In this document: positions 9,213-18,955 of the stretch, piece after piece
Numbering within the stretch: position 1 is the stretch's first letter
Layout: the number at the start of each line of letters is the position of its first letter
Assembly (NCBI RefSeq): GCF_904846285.1
Contig: NZ_CAJHAD010000016.1
Coordinates: 1-64,000, forward strand
Source: Psychrobacter immobilis
GTDB taxonomy: Bacteria > Pseudomonadota > Gammaproteobacteria > Pseudomonadales > Moraxellaceae
DNA: 64,000 bases
Reading direction: 5' to 3'
Made by a program: the position numbers and the translations under genes
The notes under the pieces: generated by a model
Told to the model about the DNA's origin: nothing
What the model saw: only the letters and a program-made list of their open reading frames with translations
The model's database searches: none

Positions 9213-9710
9213 ATGAGTGGTTTAGACATTGTGATTGCTGTGGTTGTCCTGATTGGCTTATGGCGGGGTTTTCAGGTAGGTCTAATTAAGACAGCTGTCG
9301 GTTTGGTCGGTTGGTTTGTCGCACTTATTGCTGCCACGCGTTTAGCAGGTTCGGTCGCACCGCAATTATCAAGTATGGTAGAGAATCCTGTCTTGCAAAT
9401 GGCGCTGGCGTTTTTAGTGATTGTAATTGCTATCTTAGCCATTATGCATCTGGTTGCGTTTGTGTTTTCTGGGGTACTTAAAACCTTACGTCTTGGCGTC
9501 CTTGATAAAATGGGGGGCGGGGTACTTGGCGCGGCAAAAAATGTGCTTATGGTTTTGGTGGTGCTTAGCGTCAGCGCGCCATTATTGGTGCAAATGCCGC
9601 AATGGGAAACTTCGGTGCTTGCGCCTGAATTACTGCCTTATGCCCCTATGGGTAAAGAGTTGGTCTCAGATATGTTTGGCTTGGCATGGGATCAGGTCAA
9701 TCAGTCTTAA
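9213..9710 (+). CDS. cvpA: CvpA family membrane protein
   Basis: A 165-residue protein with four hydrophobic segments (about 4-20, 26-43, 62-85, 102-124). The opening 'LDIVIAVVVLIGLWRGFQVGLIKTAV'-type pattern, with W-R-G-F after helix 1, is the hallmark of CvpA, first described for colicin V production and commonly encoded next to purF. purF follows 238 bp downstream here, which is the conserved arrangement. A GAGG ribosome binding site precedes the ATG. The molecular role of the family is not settled. Confidence 0.92.
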   Translation: MSGLDIVIAVVVLIGLWRGFQVGLIKTAVGLVGWFVALIAATRLAGSVAPQLSSMVENPVLQMALAFLVIVIAILAIMHLVAFVFSGVLKTLRLGVLDKMGGGVLGAAKNVLMVLVVLSVSAPLLVQMPQWETSVLAPELLPYAPMGKELVSDMFGLAWDQVNQS

Positions 9711-9948
9711 GCTTGATATGCGTGATAAGCGCTCAAAAAAAGCTATTCAATCCTCTTTAATATTCGTAAAATACACCTCTATTTATCATCATCAACTTGT
9801 CTTATGGATAATTGTCCTTATCTATTGTCCGTGAGACGTTATTCTCAGCAAGATCATCAGCTTTGCGGCAAATGATAGGCGAAAATTCAAGACAACCTTG
9901 TCAGCCGTTATTGTGTTATCAATGTGTGGTACAAAATAGGATACAACT

Positions 9949-11484
9949 ATGTGTGGAGTCGTTGGGGTCGCAGCTCATGAGCCAGTCAACCAAATTCTTT
10001 ATGATGCCTTAACCATGTTGCAGCATCGCGGGCAAGATGCGGCAGGTATTGTGACTTTACAGGACGGTCGTCTTTATTTACGTAAAGAAAATGGCATGGT
10101 ACGTGACGTGTTTATGAACCGTCATATGCTAAAGCTGGTGGGTAAGTTTGGTATCGGTCACGTCCGTTATCCAACTGCTGGCACCTCAAGTAGTGCCGAG
10201 GCACAGCCTTTTTATGTCAACTCGCCTTATGGTATTACGCTTGCACATAATGGTAATTTGACCAATGCTGAGAGCTTGGCTAAGTCTTTATATCAAGAAG
10301 ATCGCCGCCATTTAAATACCGATTCAGACTCTGAAGTGTTGCTAAATGTCCTTGCGCATGAGATGCAAAATTTGGATAAAACCAATCCAACGCCTGCGGA
10401 TATCTTTGAAGCAGTGACAGCGGTTTATGGGCGCATTGAAGGCGCTTATGGCGTGGTTGCTCTGATTACTGGTCATGGTTTGCTGGCCTTCCGTGATCCA
10501 AATGGTATCCGTCCGCTGATTTTCGGTAAGCGCATGGCTGCTAACGGCGGCACAGAATATATGGTCGCTTCAGAGTCAGTCGCGTTGACGGGTTCAGGCT
10601 TTAGTATTGTGCGTGATGTTAAACCGGGCGAAGCTATCTTTATTGATTTAGACCATAAGCTACATACTCATCAGTGCGTCGAGCAACAAGAATATACGCC
10701 TTGTATCTTTGAATATGTGTATTTTGCCCGTCCAGACTCTATTATGGACAATATTTCTGTTTATAAATCACGCCTACGTATGGGTGAAAAGTTGGCCGAT
10801 AAAATCCTTGCCGAATGGGGTGAGGACCATGATATCGACGTGGTCATTCCGATCCCTGATACCTCGCGTACTTCAGCGATGGAGCTGGCGTTAAAGATGA
10901 ACATCAAGTACCGTGAAGGGTTTATGAAAAACCGCTATATCGGTCGTACCTTTATCATGCCAGGTCAGCAGCAACGTAAAAAATCAGTTCGCCAAAAGCT
11001 AAGCGCCGTGCCACTTGAGTTTAAAGGCAAAAACGTTCTCTTGGTTGATGATTCAATCGTTCGCGGTACCACCTGTCACGAAATTATCCAAATGGCACGT
11101 GATGCTGGTGCCCGTAAAGTATTCTTTGCCAGTGCTGCGCCGCCAGTTAAATATCCAAACGTCTATGGTATCGATATGCCAGTGCGTAGCGAGCTAATCG
11201 CCTCAGGTCATAGCGTTGAAGAAGTGCGTGAGATTATCGGTGCTGACCGCTTAATCTTCCAAGATTTGGACGATTTGATTGAAGCTGTCAAAGATACTAA
11301 GCATAGCAAGGTTGAAGGTTTTGATTGTGCGGTATTTAATGGCTGCTACATTACCGGACAAATCAACGAAGCCTATCTTGAGCATTTGCAAGAGCAACGT
11401 AATGACACTGCCAAGACTGGTAAAAAAGGCGTACAAATCGTGGCTGATACCCCAGTCGATATGATGGGCGTAGAAGAGCTGTAA
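9949..11484 (+). CDS. purF: Amidophosphoribosyltransferase
   Basis: PurF makes 5-phosphoribosylamine from PRPP and glutamine, the first committed step of purine synthesis. The 511-residue length is normal. Cys2 (MCGVVGVA) is the N-terminal nucleophile of the glutaminase domain, with GHVRYPTAG and HNGNLTNA downstream; the phosphoribosyltransferase domain holds [12 protein letters not shown] and the PRPP loop [12 protein letters not shown] (about 364-375). There is an AGGAT ribosome binding site 5 nt before the start. It ends at a strong intrinsic terminator. Confidence 0.97.
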   Translation: MCGVVGVAAHEPVNQILYDALTMLQHRGQDAAGIVTLQDGRLYLRKENGMVRDVFMNRHMLKLVGKFGIGHVRYPTAGTSSSAEAQPFYVNSPYGITLAHNGNLTNAESLAKSLYQEDRRHLNTDSDSEVLLNVLAHEMQNLDKTNPTPADIFEAVTAVYGRIEGAYGVVALITGHGLLAFRDPNGIRPLIFGKRMAANGGTEYMVASESVALTGSGFSIVRDVKPGEAIFIDLDHKLHTHQCVEQQEYTPCIFEYVYFARPDSIMDNISVYKSRLRMGEKLADKILAEWGEDHDIDVVIPIPDTSRTSAMELALKMNIKYREGFMKNRYIGRTFIMPGQQQRKKSVRQKLSAVPLEFKGKNVLLVDDSIVRGTTCHEIIQMARDAGARKVFFASAAPPVKYPNVYGIDMPVRSELIASGHSVEEVREIIGADRLIFQDLDDLIEAVKDTKHSKVEGFDCAVFNGCYITGQINEAYLEHLQEQRNDTAKTGKKGVQIVADTPVDMMGVEEL

Positions 11485-11522
11485 GAGACGAAATATCTTA
11501 AAATAAAGTAATGGCAAAATAG

Positions 11523-11556
11523 AAAGGCTGCAATCATTGAGATTACAGCCTTTTTT
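11523..11556 (+). terminator. Rho-independent terminator after purF
   Basis: AAAGGCTG-c-AATC pairs with GATT-a-CAGCCTTT around the loop ATTGA, followed by six T. It starts 38 bp after the purF stop codon. Confidence 0.9.
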
Positions 11557-11612
11557 ATGGGCAAAAATAAATATAGTCAGTGTGAAATAAAATTGATGAA
11601 TTAACAGCCACA

Positions 11613-11686
11613 TGCGACTGGTATAAATTTTACTCGCTTGCTGTTATCACAGAGGCTACGAAAAATTCATCCCAGTCGCGCTGTAT
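11613..11686 (+). repeat. 74-bp dispersed repeat with terminal inverted repeats, copy 1
   Basis: This stretch matches 38455-38528 at 69 of 74 positions in the same orientation, by hand alignment. It begins TGCGACTGGTATAAATTTT and ends CCAGTCGCGCTGTAT; GCGACTGG (11614-11621) and CCAGTCGC (11672-11679) are a perfect 8-bp inverted pair. The core holds CAGAGGCTACG. It carries no open frame, so it may be a small REP/MITE-like element. It lies between the purF terminator and the end of azlD. Confidence 0.85.
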
Positions 11687-11726
11687 CTTTTTGAAATTTA
11701 ATCTACTGTATACAATAAACCTTTAA

Positions 11727-12086
11727 TCAGCCTAAGAAATGGGTAAATAACCACAAAAAACCATTAATCGCAGCGATACCGACGATCATACTGACCAATA
11801 ACTGACGGCTAAGATGATAGACAACTAATACTGATAATAAGGCGCCTATTTGTGCCATTAATAAATGTACTTCTGCGCTATTGATACCAGTACTTTGTGA
11901 CAAACCTTGATAAGAAAGACTGGTTAATATGAGCAATACCATCACAGACAGCGGCAAGCTTTCATTCAATCGATGCAGCCAAGGCGTATCCAGTAGCTTT
12001 TTGGGTATTAAAGCGGGAAGAGCGCGGGTAATAAAGGTCACTGCGGCTATCGCAAGCGTTGCGAAAATCAGATAACTACTGCTCAT
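11727..12086 (-). CDS. azlD: AzlD family branched-chain amino acid transport subunit
   Basis: A 119-residue membrane protein with four hydrophobic segments; T-F-I-T-R-A-L-P-A-L near residues 17-26 is the typical AzlD motif. AzlD pairs with AzlC to export branched-chain amino acids (and analogues) across the inner membrane. The frame stays open upstream to 12134, but the ATG at 12086 has a strong AAGGAGG at the right spacing, so I chose it. The gene overlaps the end of azlC by 11 bp, showing translational coupling. Confidence 0.9.
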   Translation of the reverse strand: MSSSYLIFATLAIAAVTFITRALPALIPKKLLDTPWLHRLNESLPLSVMVLLILTSLSYQGLSQSTGINSAEVHLLMAQIGALLSVLVVYHLSRQLLVSMIVGIAAINGFLWLFTHFLG

Positions 12087-12816
12087 TGCTGCCTCCTTCT
12101 GCCCTGTGACCACTACGCTGCACCCAAAAACCACGGGCCAAAATCATCAGCATACAAATCGTAATCGCTACTAATAACAACCAATTACTGGTAAAAAATG
12201 AGGCAATCACTAAGGCAATAACCGCAATACCAATCGGGAAATAACGTTTGATACTTTGGAATTGCTCATAAGCTAAAATGGCAAATAAACATACCAAAGC
12301 GAAATCCAAATGCGGTATCAAATCACTTAGTGTGCTGCCAATCATCACGCCAATCGTACCAGCTAATACCCACCAGATTTGATTAAACAAACTAATCGGC
12401 AGTATCAATGATTGTCGCGACTCGTTTGGCAAACTGGTCATCACTGAAAAAGTTTCGTCCGTTAAGGCGAATAAACAATAAGTCTTGGCTATTTTATTCT
12501 TTGGCAGATATTGTAATAATGGCATACCATAAAAAACATGACGTAAATTAATGGCAGCAATATTGGTTGCGATATTACCAATCGGTAATCCAGCACTCAG
12601 CATCGGCAGACAAGCATATTGCGCTGCACCTGCATATAAGACCACACTTAGCATGATAGTGGCCCACACTGGCACACCAGCCACTTGTGCGAGCACGCCA
12701 AAGGCAATCCCTGCAGGTAAATAACCCATAGCGACCGGCAAGCTTTTCTTAAAACCTTCCGCCCAATCGTAATGGTAGGCTTGGTTTTGATTTATCTCAT
12801 TTAATTGAGTATTCAC
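12076..12816 (-). CDS. azlC: AzlC family ABC-independent branched-chain amino acid permease
   Basis: The 246-residue product is the large subunit of an AzlCD-type exporter. It shows the family opening 'GFKKSLPVAMGYLPAGIAFG' spread over residues 22-41, the conserved AAQYA segment, NLRHVFYGM and TDETFS, with about six to seven membrane helices. It starts at GTG (12816) behind TAGGAT. azlD overlaps its 3' end. The pair lies convergent with purF and downstream of a divergent-free gap from the MATE gene, with a T/A-rich 105-bp leader that may hold its promoter. Confidence 0.92.
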   Translation of the reverse strand: MNTQLNEINQNQAYHYDWAEGFKKSLPVAMGYLPAGIAFGVLAQVAGVPVWATIMLSVVLYAGAAQYACLPMLSAGLPIGNIATNIAAINLRHVFYGMPLLQYLPKNKIAKTYCLFALTDETFSVMTSLPNESRQSLILPISLFNQIWWVLAGTIGVMIGSTLSDLIPHLDFALVCLFAILAYEQFQSIKRYFPIGIAVIALVIASFFTSNWLLLVAITICMLMILARGFWVQRSGHRAEGGSNEQ

Positions 12817-12921
12817 GTGACATCCTAATTTTTTCTTACTTTAATTTGTCGTTTTTTTTGTCTCTTGTCTTTTTTTCTAAATCCATCATACAAGCATGAT
12901 TTCAGCTAATTACTTTAATAA

Positions 12922-14340
12922 TTAAGATTCAGGCTGCAATTTTTCATAGCTGCCTGTTTGATGAGCGTGGTATAAAAATCCGCTAAGAATAATCAATCTT
13001 AATAATAATAAGCACCAAACGCTCAGCCAGATGCCGGTCATATCCCATTGTTGATACAGTAGCCAACTTAAAGGGAAAAATATAATCGCTAATATCAGTG
13101 CGGCATTACGAATGACACTACCTGCCGTTAAACCAAAGAATATCCCATCTAACCAATAAGCGCCAACGCCTACAAGGGGGAGAAGTACGGCATAAAGGTG
13201 ATAGTCATAAGCAAGCGCAAAGACTGGTTCGATATTGGTCATAAATTGCAAATAAGTCGGCATGCCAAGCCACCATATCGCACTTAGCATCAAGGCAAGT
13301 CCGTAACTGACAACGCCTGTACGTTTGACGATAATACGGAACCGCGGCCAGTCACGTCGTCCAGCAGCTTGTCCGCTTAAGGTTTCTGCAGATACCGCCA
13401 CGCCATCAAGGGCAAAGGCTGAGATACTCAATACCTGCAATAAGATGGCGTTAGCGGCCAGTATGACATCGCCGCTTTGGGCAGAAAGACGGGTAATCCA
13501 AGCAAAGCTTATCGTTAAAATAAGCGTACGTATAAAAATGTCTTTATTTAATGAAAATAGCCTAAGCATTTTATCTTTGCTAAAGTGTTCTTTATTAGCT
13601 GTAAATAACGCGCGCCAAGAGATTTGTAGATGTCGACGGCTCAGCCATAATGCCAATACCACGCCAAGCCAAAAGGCAATCGTCGTTCCTAACGCCACTC
13701 CAACCAAGCCCATTTGCATCACGTAAACAAAAAATAAGGTTAGTATGATATTAAGCATAGCGATAAAACCTTGCTGATAAAGCATATAGCGGGTCTTGCC
13801 TTGACCGGCAAACCAGCCGATAAATGCAAAGTTCATCAGCTCAGCGATGATACCCCAGAAACGTACATCTAAATAAGTCTTTGCCGCGCTGCCACTGTCA
13901 GGATTGGCAGAAAGCGCTTGCAAGCCAAAATCAATCAGCCAAGGTTTTGCGATAAGCAAAACTGTGCCAATCATAAAAGCGAGTAACAAAGCACGTTGTA
14001 AAATTGATAGCAAGGGTGATTGATTTTGCTTAGAGGGATTTAATGAGGCATTGCTAGAAGTGTTTTTATTAGCGAGTTGACCCAGTGCTTGTGCAGACAG
14101 ACCAGATGACGCATATTGCAAGAAGTTAAAGCTGACCAGTATCAAAGACAGTAGTTGTATGGCTAAGCCCATCCCAGCAAGCTTCGCAGTGTCATTCATA
14201 TTACCGACAATCGCAGTATCAATGACGCTTTGTAGCGGCATCGCAAGGTTAGCCAATAATACCGGCAGTGCAATCGCAATGATGCGCGTATAGCGAGTAT
14301 CAATCGGTGGCATAACAGTTGGCGGCAAGGTAGATGGCAT
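12922..14340 (-). CDS. MATE family efflux transporter (DinF-like)
   Basis: A 472-residue polytopic protein with about twelve membrane helices. The opening 'IIAIALPVLLANLAMPLQSVIDTAIVG' pattern and the mirrored LDGVAVSAETLSGQA segment are signatures of the DinF branch of MATE multidrug and toxic-compound exporters, which use Na+ or H+ gradients. The substrate cannot be read from sequence. It reads in the same direction as azlCD but with 105 bp between, so linkage is uncertain. Length and helix pattern are complete. Confidence 0.9.
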   Translation of the reverse strand: MPSTLPPTVMPPIDTRYTRIIAIALPVLLANLAMPLQSVIDTAIVGNMNDTAKLAGMGLAIQLLSLILVSFNFLQYASSGLSAQALGQLANKNTSSNASLNPSKQNQSPLLSILQRALLLAFMIGTVLLIAKPWLIDFGLQALSANPDSGSAAKTYLDVRFWGIIAELMNFAFIGWFAGQGKTRYMLYQQGFIAMLNIILTLFFVYVMQMGLVGVALGTTIAFWLGVVLALWLSRRHLQISWRALFTANKEHFSKDKMLRLFSLNKDIFIRTLILTISFAWITRLSAQSGDVILAANAILLQVLSISAFALDGVAVSAETLSGQAAGRRDWPRFRIIVKRTGVVSYGLALMLSAIWWLGMPTYLQFMTNIEPVFALAYDYHLYAVLLPLVGVGAYWLDGIFFGLTAGSVIRNAALILAIIFFPLSWLLYQQWDMTGIWLSVWCLLLLRLIILSGFLYHAHQTGSYEKLQPES

Positions 14341-14430
14341 AACACAGTCGCTTATATAATAACAAGGCAGAAAAGATTTCTAAGTACTTATCAGATGATA
14401 TTAAAATATAAATGAAAATAGCACAAAGAC

Positions 14431-14457
14431 AAAAGCACCTAGAGTTTAGGTGCTTTT
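14431..14457 (-). terminator. Intrinsic terminator of the secDF transcript
   Basis: AAAAGCACCTA and TAGGTGCTTTT form a perfect 11-bp stem with loop GAGTT; both flanks carry T/A runs, so it could work in both directions. It lies 63 bp after the secF stop codon, and upstream of the MATE gene. Confidence 0.9.
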
Positions 14458-14519
14458 ATCGTAATAACATTTACCAACTTAATAACTAAAAAGTCTAATT
14501 ATTGGCTTTGATATAAGCA

Positions 14520-15776
14520 TCAGTCTTGCTCAAACATTTTTGGATCATTAAAGGTCACGATTTCTTCTTCAAACTCAGGTTTTACTTTAACGATAAAGTC
14601 ATCACGTGACAGACCCATTGCTAGAGGAATAGAGCTTGCGATATAGGTAGATGAGTAAGTACCAGCAAGTAGACCAATAAACAGCGCAGCCGAGAACCAG
14701 AATAAGCCATCACCGCCTAAGAATAGCATCGCGAGCACAACCAACAGTACCGTTGAGATGGTCATAATCGTACGGCGTAGCGTCTCTGTCAATGACAAAT
14801 CAATCGTTTGACGCGCAGTAATACCACGGACACGGCGGAAGTTTTCACGGATACGGTCATAGACGACGATGGTATCGTTCAATGAATAACCAATCAATGC
14901 CAAGATGGCTGCTAGTACTGTCAAGTCAAATGGGAAGCCAAATAAAGCAAAGACACCGATGGTTACGATAGCATCGTGAAATAGTGACAATACCGCACCA
15001 ATCGCCAGTTTGAATTGGAAGCGCAAGGCGACGTATCCAAGCATACATGCCAATGCTAATACAATCGACATGACTGAGCTTAGATAGATCTCATTACCAA
15101 CTTGACTACCGATGATATTAACGTTACTGATTTCAACATTATTATTAGGAAGTTTTAATGCTTCACTCAGACTAGCGTTCAAGCCATCAACGTTATCAGA
15201 TTGGGGTGGTAAGCGTATTAGTAGCTCTTGACGCGTGCCTAGATATTGCACAACGGCATCATCAAAGCCATTATCAGCCAAGGCTTTGACCACTTCGACT
15301 TGCTCAGCAGGATTCTCATAACGCACATCGGCTGAAACCCCGCCGGTGAAATCAAGACCTAGGTTTAGACCATTGATGGCAATCGCGATAATACTACCAA
15401 TGACCAAAATGATAGATAGAATTGCCATTGGCTTTTCTATCTTCATGAAAGGAATGATACGCTGATCGCCAATGGCTTTGATGCCACCTTCAGCTTCTGC
15501 TGCTGCATTATCTTCAGCATCACCTATGTCTAAATTATTTAGATTAGGATCCATTGCTTGCGTGGCCAATGCATGGCTGTCTTGACTCGCATCTTTACCA
15601 CCGCGACGCGTTTTATTTTTACTCAAGCTCGTCTTAGACGTCTTATTGCTTTGGGTATTACTGCCTTTACCATCACGGCGCGGTTTTTTACGGCGGCGCG
15701 TACTAGCTTCGCTATTTGAGCCATTCGGTTCGGGGTTATTCTGTTGTTCTAAAGGGTTGTTATTATCGATGGCCAT
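14520..15776 (-). CDS. secF: Protein translocase subunit SecF with N-terminal extension
   Basis: SecF acts with SecD to pull proteins through SecYEG using the proton gradient. The family parts are all present: FMKIEKP before helix 1, GLDFTGG, six membrane helices, and the YSLNDTIVVYDRIREN motif. At 418 residues it is about 95-100 longer than the usual 310-325. The extra part is the N-terminus: Asn/Ser-rich then strongly basic (RRRKKPRRDGK, and more Lys/Arg clusters), then acidic, all cytoplasmic. The ATG sits 10 bp after the secD stop with TAGGAG before it. What the extension does is unknown. Confidence 0.95.
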   Translation of the reverse strand: MAIDNNNPLEQQNNPEPNGSNSEASTRRRKKPRRDGKGSNTQSNKTSKTSLSKNKTRRGGKDASQDSHALATQAMDPNLNNLDIGDAEDNAAAEAEGGIKAIGDQRIIPFMKIEKPMAILSIILVIGSIIAIAINGLNLGLDFTGGVSADVRYENPAEQVEVVKALADNGFDDAVVQYLGTRQELLIRLPPQSDNVDGLNASLSEALKLPNNNVEISNVNIIGSQVGNEIYLSSVMSIVLALACMLGYVALRFQFKLAIGAVLSLFHDAIVTIGVFALFGFPFDLTVLAAILALIGYSLNDTIVVYDRIRENFRRVRGITARQTIDLSLTETLRRTIMTISTVLLVVLAMLFLGGDGLFWFSAALFIGLLAGTYSSTYIASSIPLAMGLSRDDFIVKVKPEFEEEIVTFNDPKMFEQD

Positions 15777-15785
15777 AGTTTTCTC

Positions 15786-17663
15786 CTAACCGATGCTCAG
15801 ACGTTTGATAGATTTACGCTTACCGTAAGCAAGTTGTACCAGCGCACGGGTTACCAAAATCGCGGTAAATAGTGAGCTGACAATACCAATCGCGAGGGTA
15901 ACCGCAAAGCCTTTAATCGGACCCGTACCAATCGCAAATAAGATAAAGGCGACCAATAACGTGGTGATGTTGGCATCGAAAATACTACTAAAGGCACGAT
16001 CAAAACCTGCCACGATAGCGGATTTTGGTCTGACCCCGTTTGCCAGCTCTTCACGTATACGCTCAAAAATCAGCACGTTGGCATCGACCGCCATACCGAT
16101 GGTTAAGACGATACCAGCAATACCGGGTAGGGTCAGTGATGAGCCTAAAATTGACATAATGGCAATAATGATAATGACGTTAATCGCTAGGGCAATATTA
16201 GCAATCACCCCAAATAAGCGATAGAAAATAATCATAAAGGCGAAGACCAGTAGATAACCCACTTGGGTAGAGAATAGGCCTTTATCGATATTTTCTTGGC
16301 CTAATGATGGACCAATGGTGCGTTCTTCAACGAAATACATCGGGGCTGCCAGTGCGCCTGAACGTAACAATAGCGCAAGCTCAGCGGCTTCAGCACTGCT
16401 ATCAAGCCCAGTAATACGGAAAGACGAACCCAGTACCGCTTGGATATTTGCACGGTTAATAACTTTAGTCTCAGCATACGGCGTACGTACTTCGACGGTC
16501 TCACCAGTTGCTGGATCTTCTTCATAAGTAATGCGTTGTTTATTTTCAATAAACAGCACCGCCATTTGTTTGCCGACAGCCGTACGCGTGGCGTTTTGCA
16601 TCAGCTTACCACCAGCACTATCTAGGGTAATGCTTACTTCAGGCGAGCCGCTTTCATCAATACCTGTCTGCGCGTTCGTAACCTTGTCACCGGTGACAAT
16701 CGCTTGACGCTCTAGCAATACTGGTGGACCATCAAGCGTTTCAAATGGAAATGCTTCGGTACCAGCAGGCGGAATGCCGCCCATATAATTTTCAGCGCCT
16801 TCAGCGACCATACGGAACTCAAGGTTTGCCGTACGACCAAGGACACGTTTTGCTTCTGCAGTATCTTGTACACCCGGTAGCTCAACCACGATACGGCTAG
16901 CGCCTTGTGATTGTACCAAGGCCTCAGTAACCCCAAGCTCAGCAATACGATTGCGTAGGGTGGTCAAGTTTTGGTTGACCGCGTAGCTATTGATTTCGTC
17001 TAAGGTTGCATCGTTATAAGCTAAAATCAGGGCAGGGCCTTGCTCATCAATAGAAGACTGTAAGGAGAATGTGTTACCCATAGAGCCTTGCAGGATGTTT
17101 TGCGCACGGTTACGGGTATCAGTATCAGAAAAATGCAACACCACGCCACGCTTTTCTGTTTTGATACCTTTAACCGCAATACGTTCAGCACGTAGGTCAC
17201 GGCGCATATCACGACTGGCGCTGGTTAAGCGTTGTTCGAGCGCCTTGTCCATATCCACTTCTAGCACGAAACGCACACCACCGCGCAAATCAAGCCCGAG
17301 TTTCATGGGTCTTGCGCCGATATCACGTAGCCACTCAGGAGTAGTCTGTGCCAAGTTCAGCGCGACCACATAGTCCTCGCCTAGATTTTGACGCAGCACT
17401 TCCTGAGCTTTTAGCTGATCGACTGGATTGTCGAGACGCACCAGCGCACTATTGCCTTCAAAGGTACCATCATGATTGTTCAAGCCTGCTTCTTCGAGCA
17501 AGCTTTGAGACTGAGTCAAGATACCTTCAGACAGCTGCGTACCTGCTGCTGCACTGGTAATCTGTACGGCAGGTTCATCAGGATATAGGTTAGGAGCCGC
17601 ATATAGACCGGCAATGATGAGTACGACGGTGATGAGTAAGTATTTCCAAGCGGGATATTGCAT
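15786..17663 (-). CDS. secD: Protein translocase subunit SecD
   Basis: SecD is the larger half of the SecDF export motor. The 625-residue product starts at ATG 17663 (frame open to 17708, but homologues start at MQYPAWKYLLI and AAAGAAG precedes this ATG). It has helix 1, the periplasmic P1 head with the DLRGGVRFVLEVD motif (around residue 120), and five further C-terminal helices with the proton-path segment GMAVDANVLIFERIREE. Residues of the periplasmic base and head look complete. secF follows at once; yajC lies upstream, but a hairpin with a T run separates the two. Confidence 0.96.
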   Translation of the reverse strand: MQYPAWKYLLITVVLIIAGLYAAPNLYPDEPAVQITSAAAGTQLSEGILTQSQSLLEEAGLNNHDGTFEGNSALVRLDNPVDQLKAQEVLRQNLGEDYVVALNLAQTTPEWLRDIGARPMKLGLDLRGGVRFVLEVDMDKALEQRLTSASRDMRRDLRAERIAVKGIKTEKRGVVLHFSDTDTRNRAQNILQGSMGNTFSLQSSIDEQGPALILAYNDATLDEINSYAVNQNLTTLRNRIAELGVTEALVQSQGASRIVVELPGVQDTAEAKRVLGRTANLEFRMVAEGAENYMGGIPPAGTEAFPFETLDGPPVLLERQAIVTGDKVTNAQTGIDESGSPEVSITLDSAGGKLMQNATRTAVGKQMAVLFIENKQRITYEEDPATGETVEVRTPYAETKVINRANIQAVLGSSFRITGLDSSAEAAELALLLRSGALAAPMYFVEERTIGPSLGQENIDKGLFSTQVGYLLVFAFMIIFYRLFGVIANIALAINVIIIIAIMSILGSSLTLPGIAGIVLTIGMAVDANVLIFERIREELANGVRPKSAIVAGFDRAFSSIFDANITTLLVAFILFAIGTGPIKGFAVTLAIGIVSSLFTAILVTRALVQLAYGKRKSIKRLSIG

Positions 17664-17820
17664 AATCACTTCTTTAAGTTGATAAACTACTGGCGACGCA
17701 GGCCACAAGTTAGCAGATGGGAAGTTAGCGATAACAAGGGTGAGTGACTAAAGGGAGAGCTACTATATTGTTTTAGTAGTCGTACTGAATCATGCACCAC
17801 TGTGATCATCCGCGATGATA

Positions 17821-17860
17821 GTAAAGCAAAAAACGGTAAAGCGTAAAGCAGTAAAGCGAA
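17821..17860. repeat. Degenerate GTAAAGC repeats
   Basis: Four copies of GTAAAGC or close variants occur in 40 bp between yajC and secD, with irregular spacers. They precede, on the plus strand, the inverted repeat at 17861-17889. No coding role is seen. Confidence 0.55.
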
Positions 17861-17889
17861 AAATGACCGTAAATAATGTACGGTCATTT
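17857..17889 (-). terminator. Intrinsic terminator between yajC and secD
   Basis: AAATGACCGTA (17861-17871) and TACGGTCATTT (17879-17889) form a perfect 11-bp stem with a 7-nt loop; read on the minus strand it ends in a run of five T. It lies about 100 bp after the yajC stop and about 195 bp before the secD start, so it should separate them at least partly. Confidence 0.75.
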
Positions 17890-17987
17890 TAAAGTCATTA
17901 CAACTATTAATTGATAATAGCCATCAATTAGTCACAACCAATGTTTAATAATTCATGTTTAACAATCATCAAATACATCGATAATGC

Positions 17988-18317
17988 TTAAACGCTTTCG
18001 ATAGTACCAGCGGGCAATACTGAAATAACAGAAGCACGTTGTACTTTAACGTCAGTGTTGTTGTTTAAGCTCACAACCGCATAATCGCCTTCTAGTGCTT
18101 TGATACGACCCATAAGGCCGCCAGCAAAGATGATTTCGCTACCAACAGTCAATGAATTGACCATAGCGCGGTGCTCTTTGGTGCGTTTTGACTGTGGACG
18201 AATCACCAAAAAGTAAAAAATGGCAAAAAACGCCACTGGCAACAAGATTTGACCAAATAGTGACGCAGCTCCGGCAGTTTCTGGCGCAGCATGGGCAGCT
18301 TGAATAAAAAAGCTCAT
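17988..18317 (-). CDS. yajC: Preprotein translocase subunit YajC
   Basis: A 109-residue, single-helix accessory protein of the SecDF complex. The membrane helix (about 22-42, LFGQILLPVAFFAIFYFLVI) is followed by the family signature RPQSKRTKEHRAMVNSL and a small beta domain with VGSEIIFAGGLMG. It stands directly upstream of secD as in most bacteria. The neighbouring tgt/queA genes usually found before yajC are absent here. Confidence 0.95.
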   Translation of the reverse strand: MSFFIQAAHAAPETAGAASLFGQILLPVAFFAIFYFLVIRPQSKRTKEHRAMVNSLTVGSEIIFAGGLMGRIKALEGDYAVVSLNNNTDVKVQRASVISVLPAGTIESV

Positions 18318-18955
18318 AATTTCTCTCAGTAAGTCATAGATAACAATAAATTTACAGGCATAGTAACAAAAAATCCCAGACTTGGTAACTGTTAATCATA
18401 GGCTAGGCGTGTTTTTGTTACCCATTTAACATACTAACCGCCAATATTTAGCCTAACAATCGTTTTGCTATTCTAAATGATAGAATGATTGGAGTTAAAG
18501 GGTAGAGTGCTCTGACGCTCAGCAAGCAGTAAAAGCCGACTATTAAGTAGATATATCAATTGGCATAGTGTCACAATAGTCAAAAAATAGCTTTATTCAA
18601 TACATTATATCTTTGATATAAATAGTTATTGACTATGGAATGCCATTATTGCCGCTACGATTAAACGAGGGTTTATATCGCTATAAATGGGGGTATAATA
18701 GGCTGTCTTGAGCATGATTTTGGTCGTTAAATAGATAAAAATTAGACGCTATCGGCTATTATTTTCTATCTGCTGCCGTCAGCTCATGATATATTGTGAC
18801 TTCCTTTTACTTCTTTGTTTAGGTTACCTAACTTGTTCACCTCTTTTATATCTGTACCTCGTTTATACCGTCCGCGCGCCTGTCGTAAAGACGCATCCGC
18901 TGAACCTCCCCCGACGATGGGTGGCTATACTCGCTTTAGTAAAACTTACTTCGGT
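18318..18955. other. Gene-free stretch between yajC and the CNNM gene
   Basis: Diverging genes read away from this 638-bp stretch, so it should carry both promoters. It holds a nested inverted repeat: ATAGTCA (18576-18582) with TGACTAT (18630-18636), enclosing TATATC-ttt-GATATA (18606-18620). Open reading continues from a TTG at 18815 into the CNNM gene, so the true gene start may lie earlier than annotated. Nothing else is recognisable. Confidence 0.5.

Noticed and set aside
11251..11613. Minus-strand open frame over the end of purF and its terminator.
   Set aside because: It runs through a strong terminator hairpin and the complement of purF; a shadow.
12087..12134. Longer start for azlD (17 extra residues).
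   Set aside because: It lies within azlC and has no ribosome binding site, whereas ATG 12086 has a strong one.
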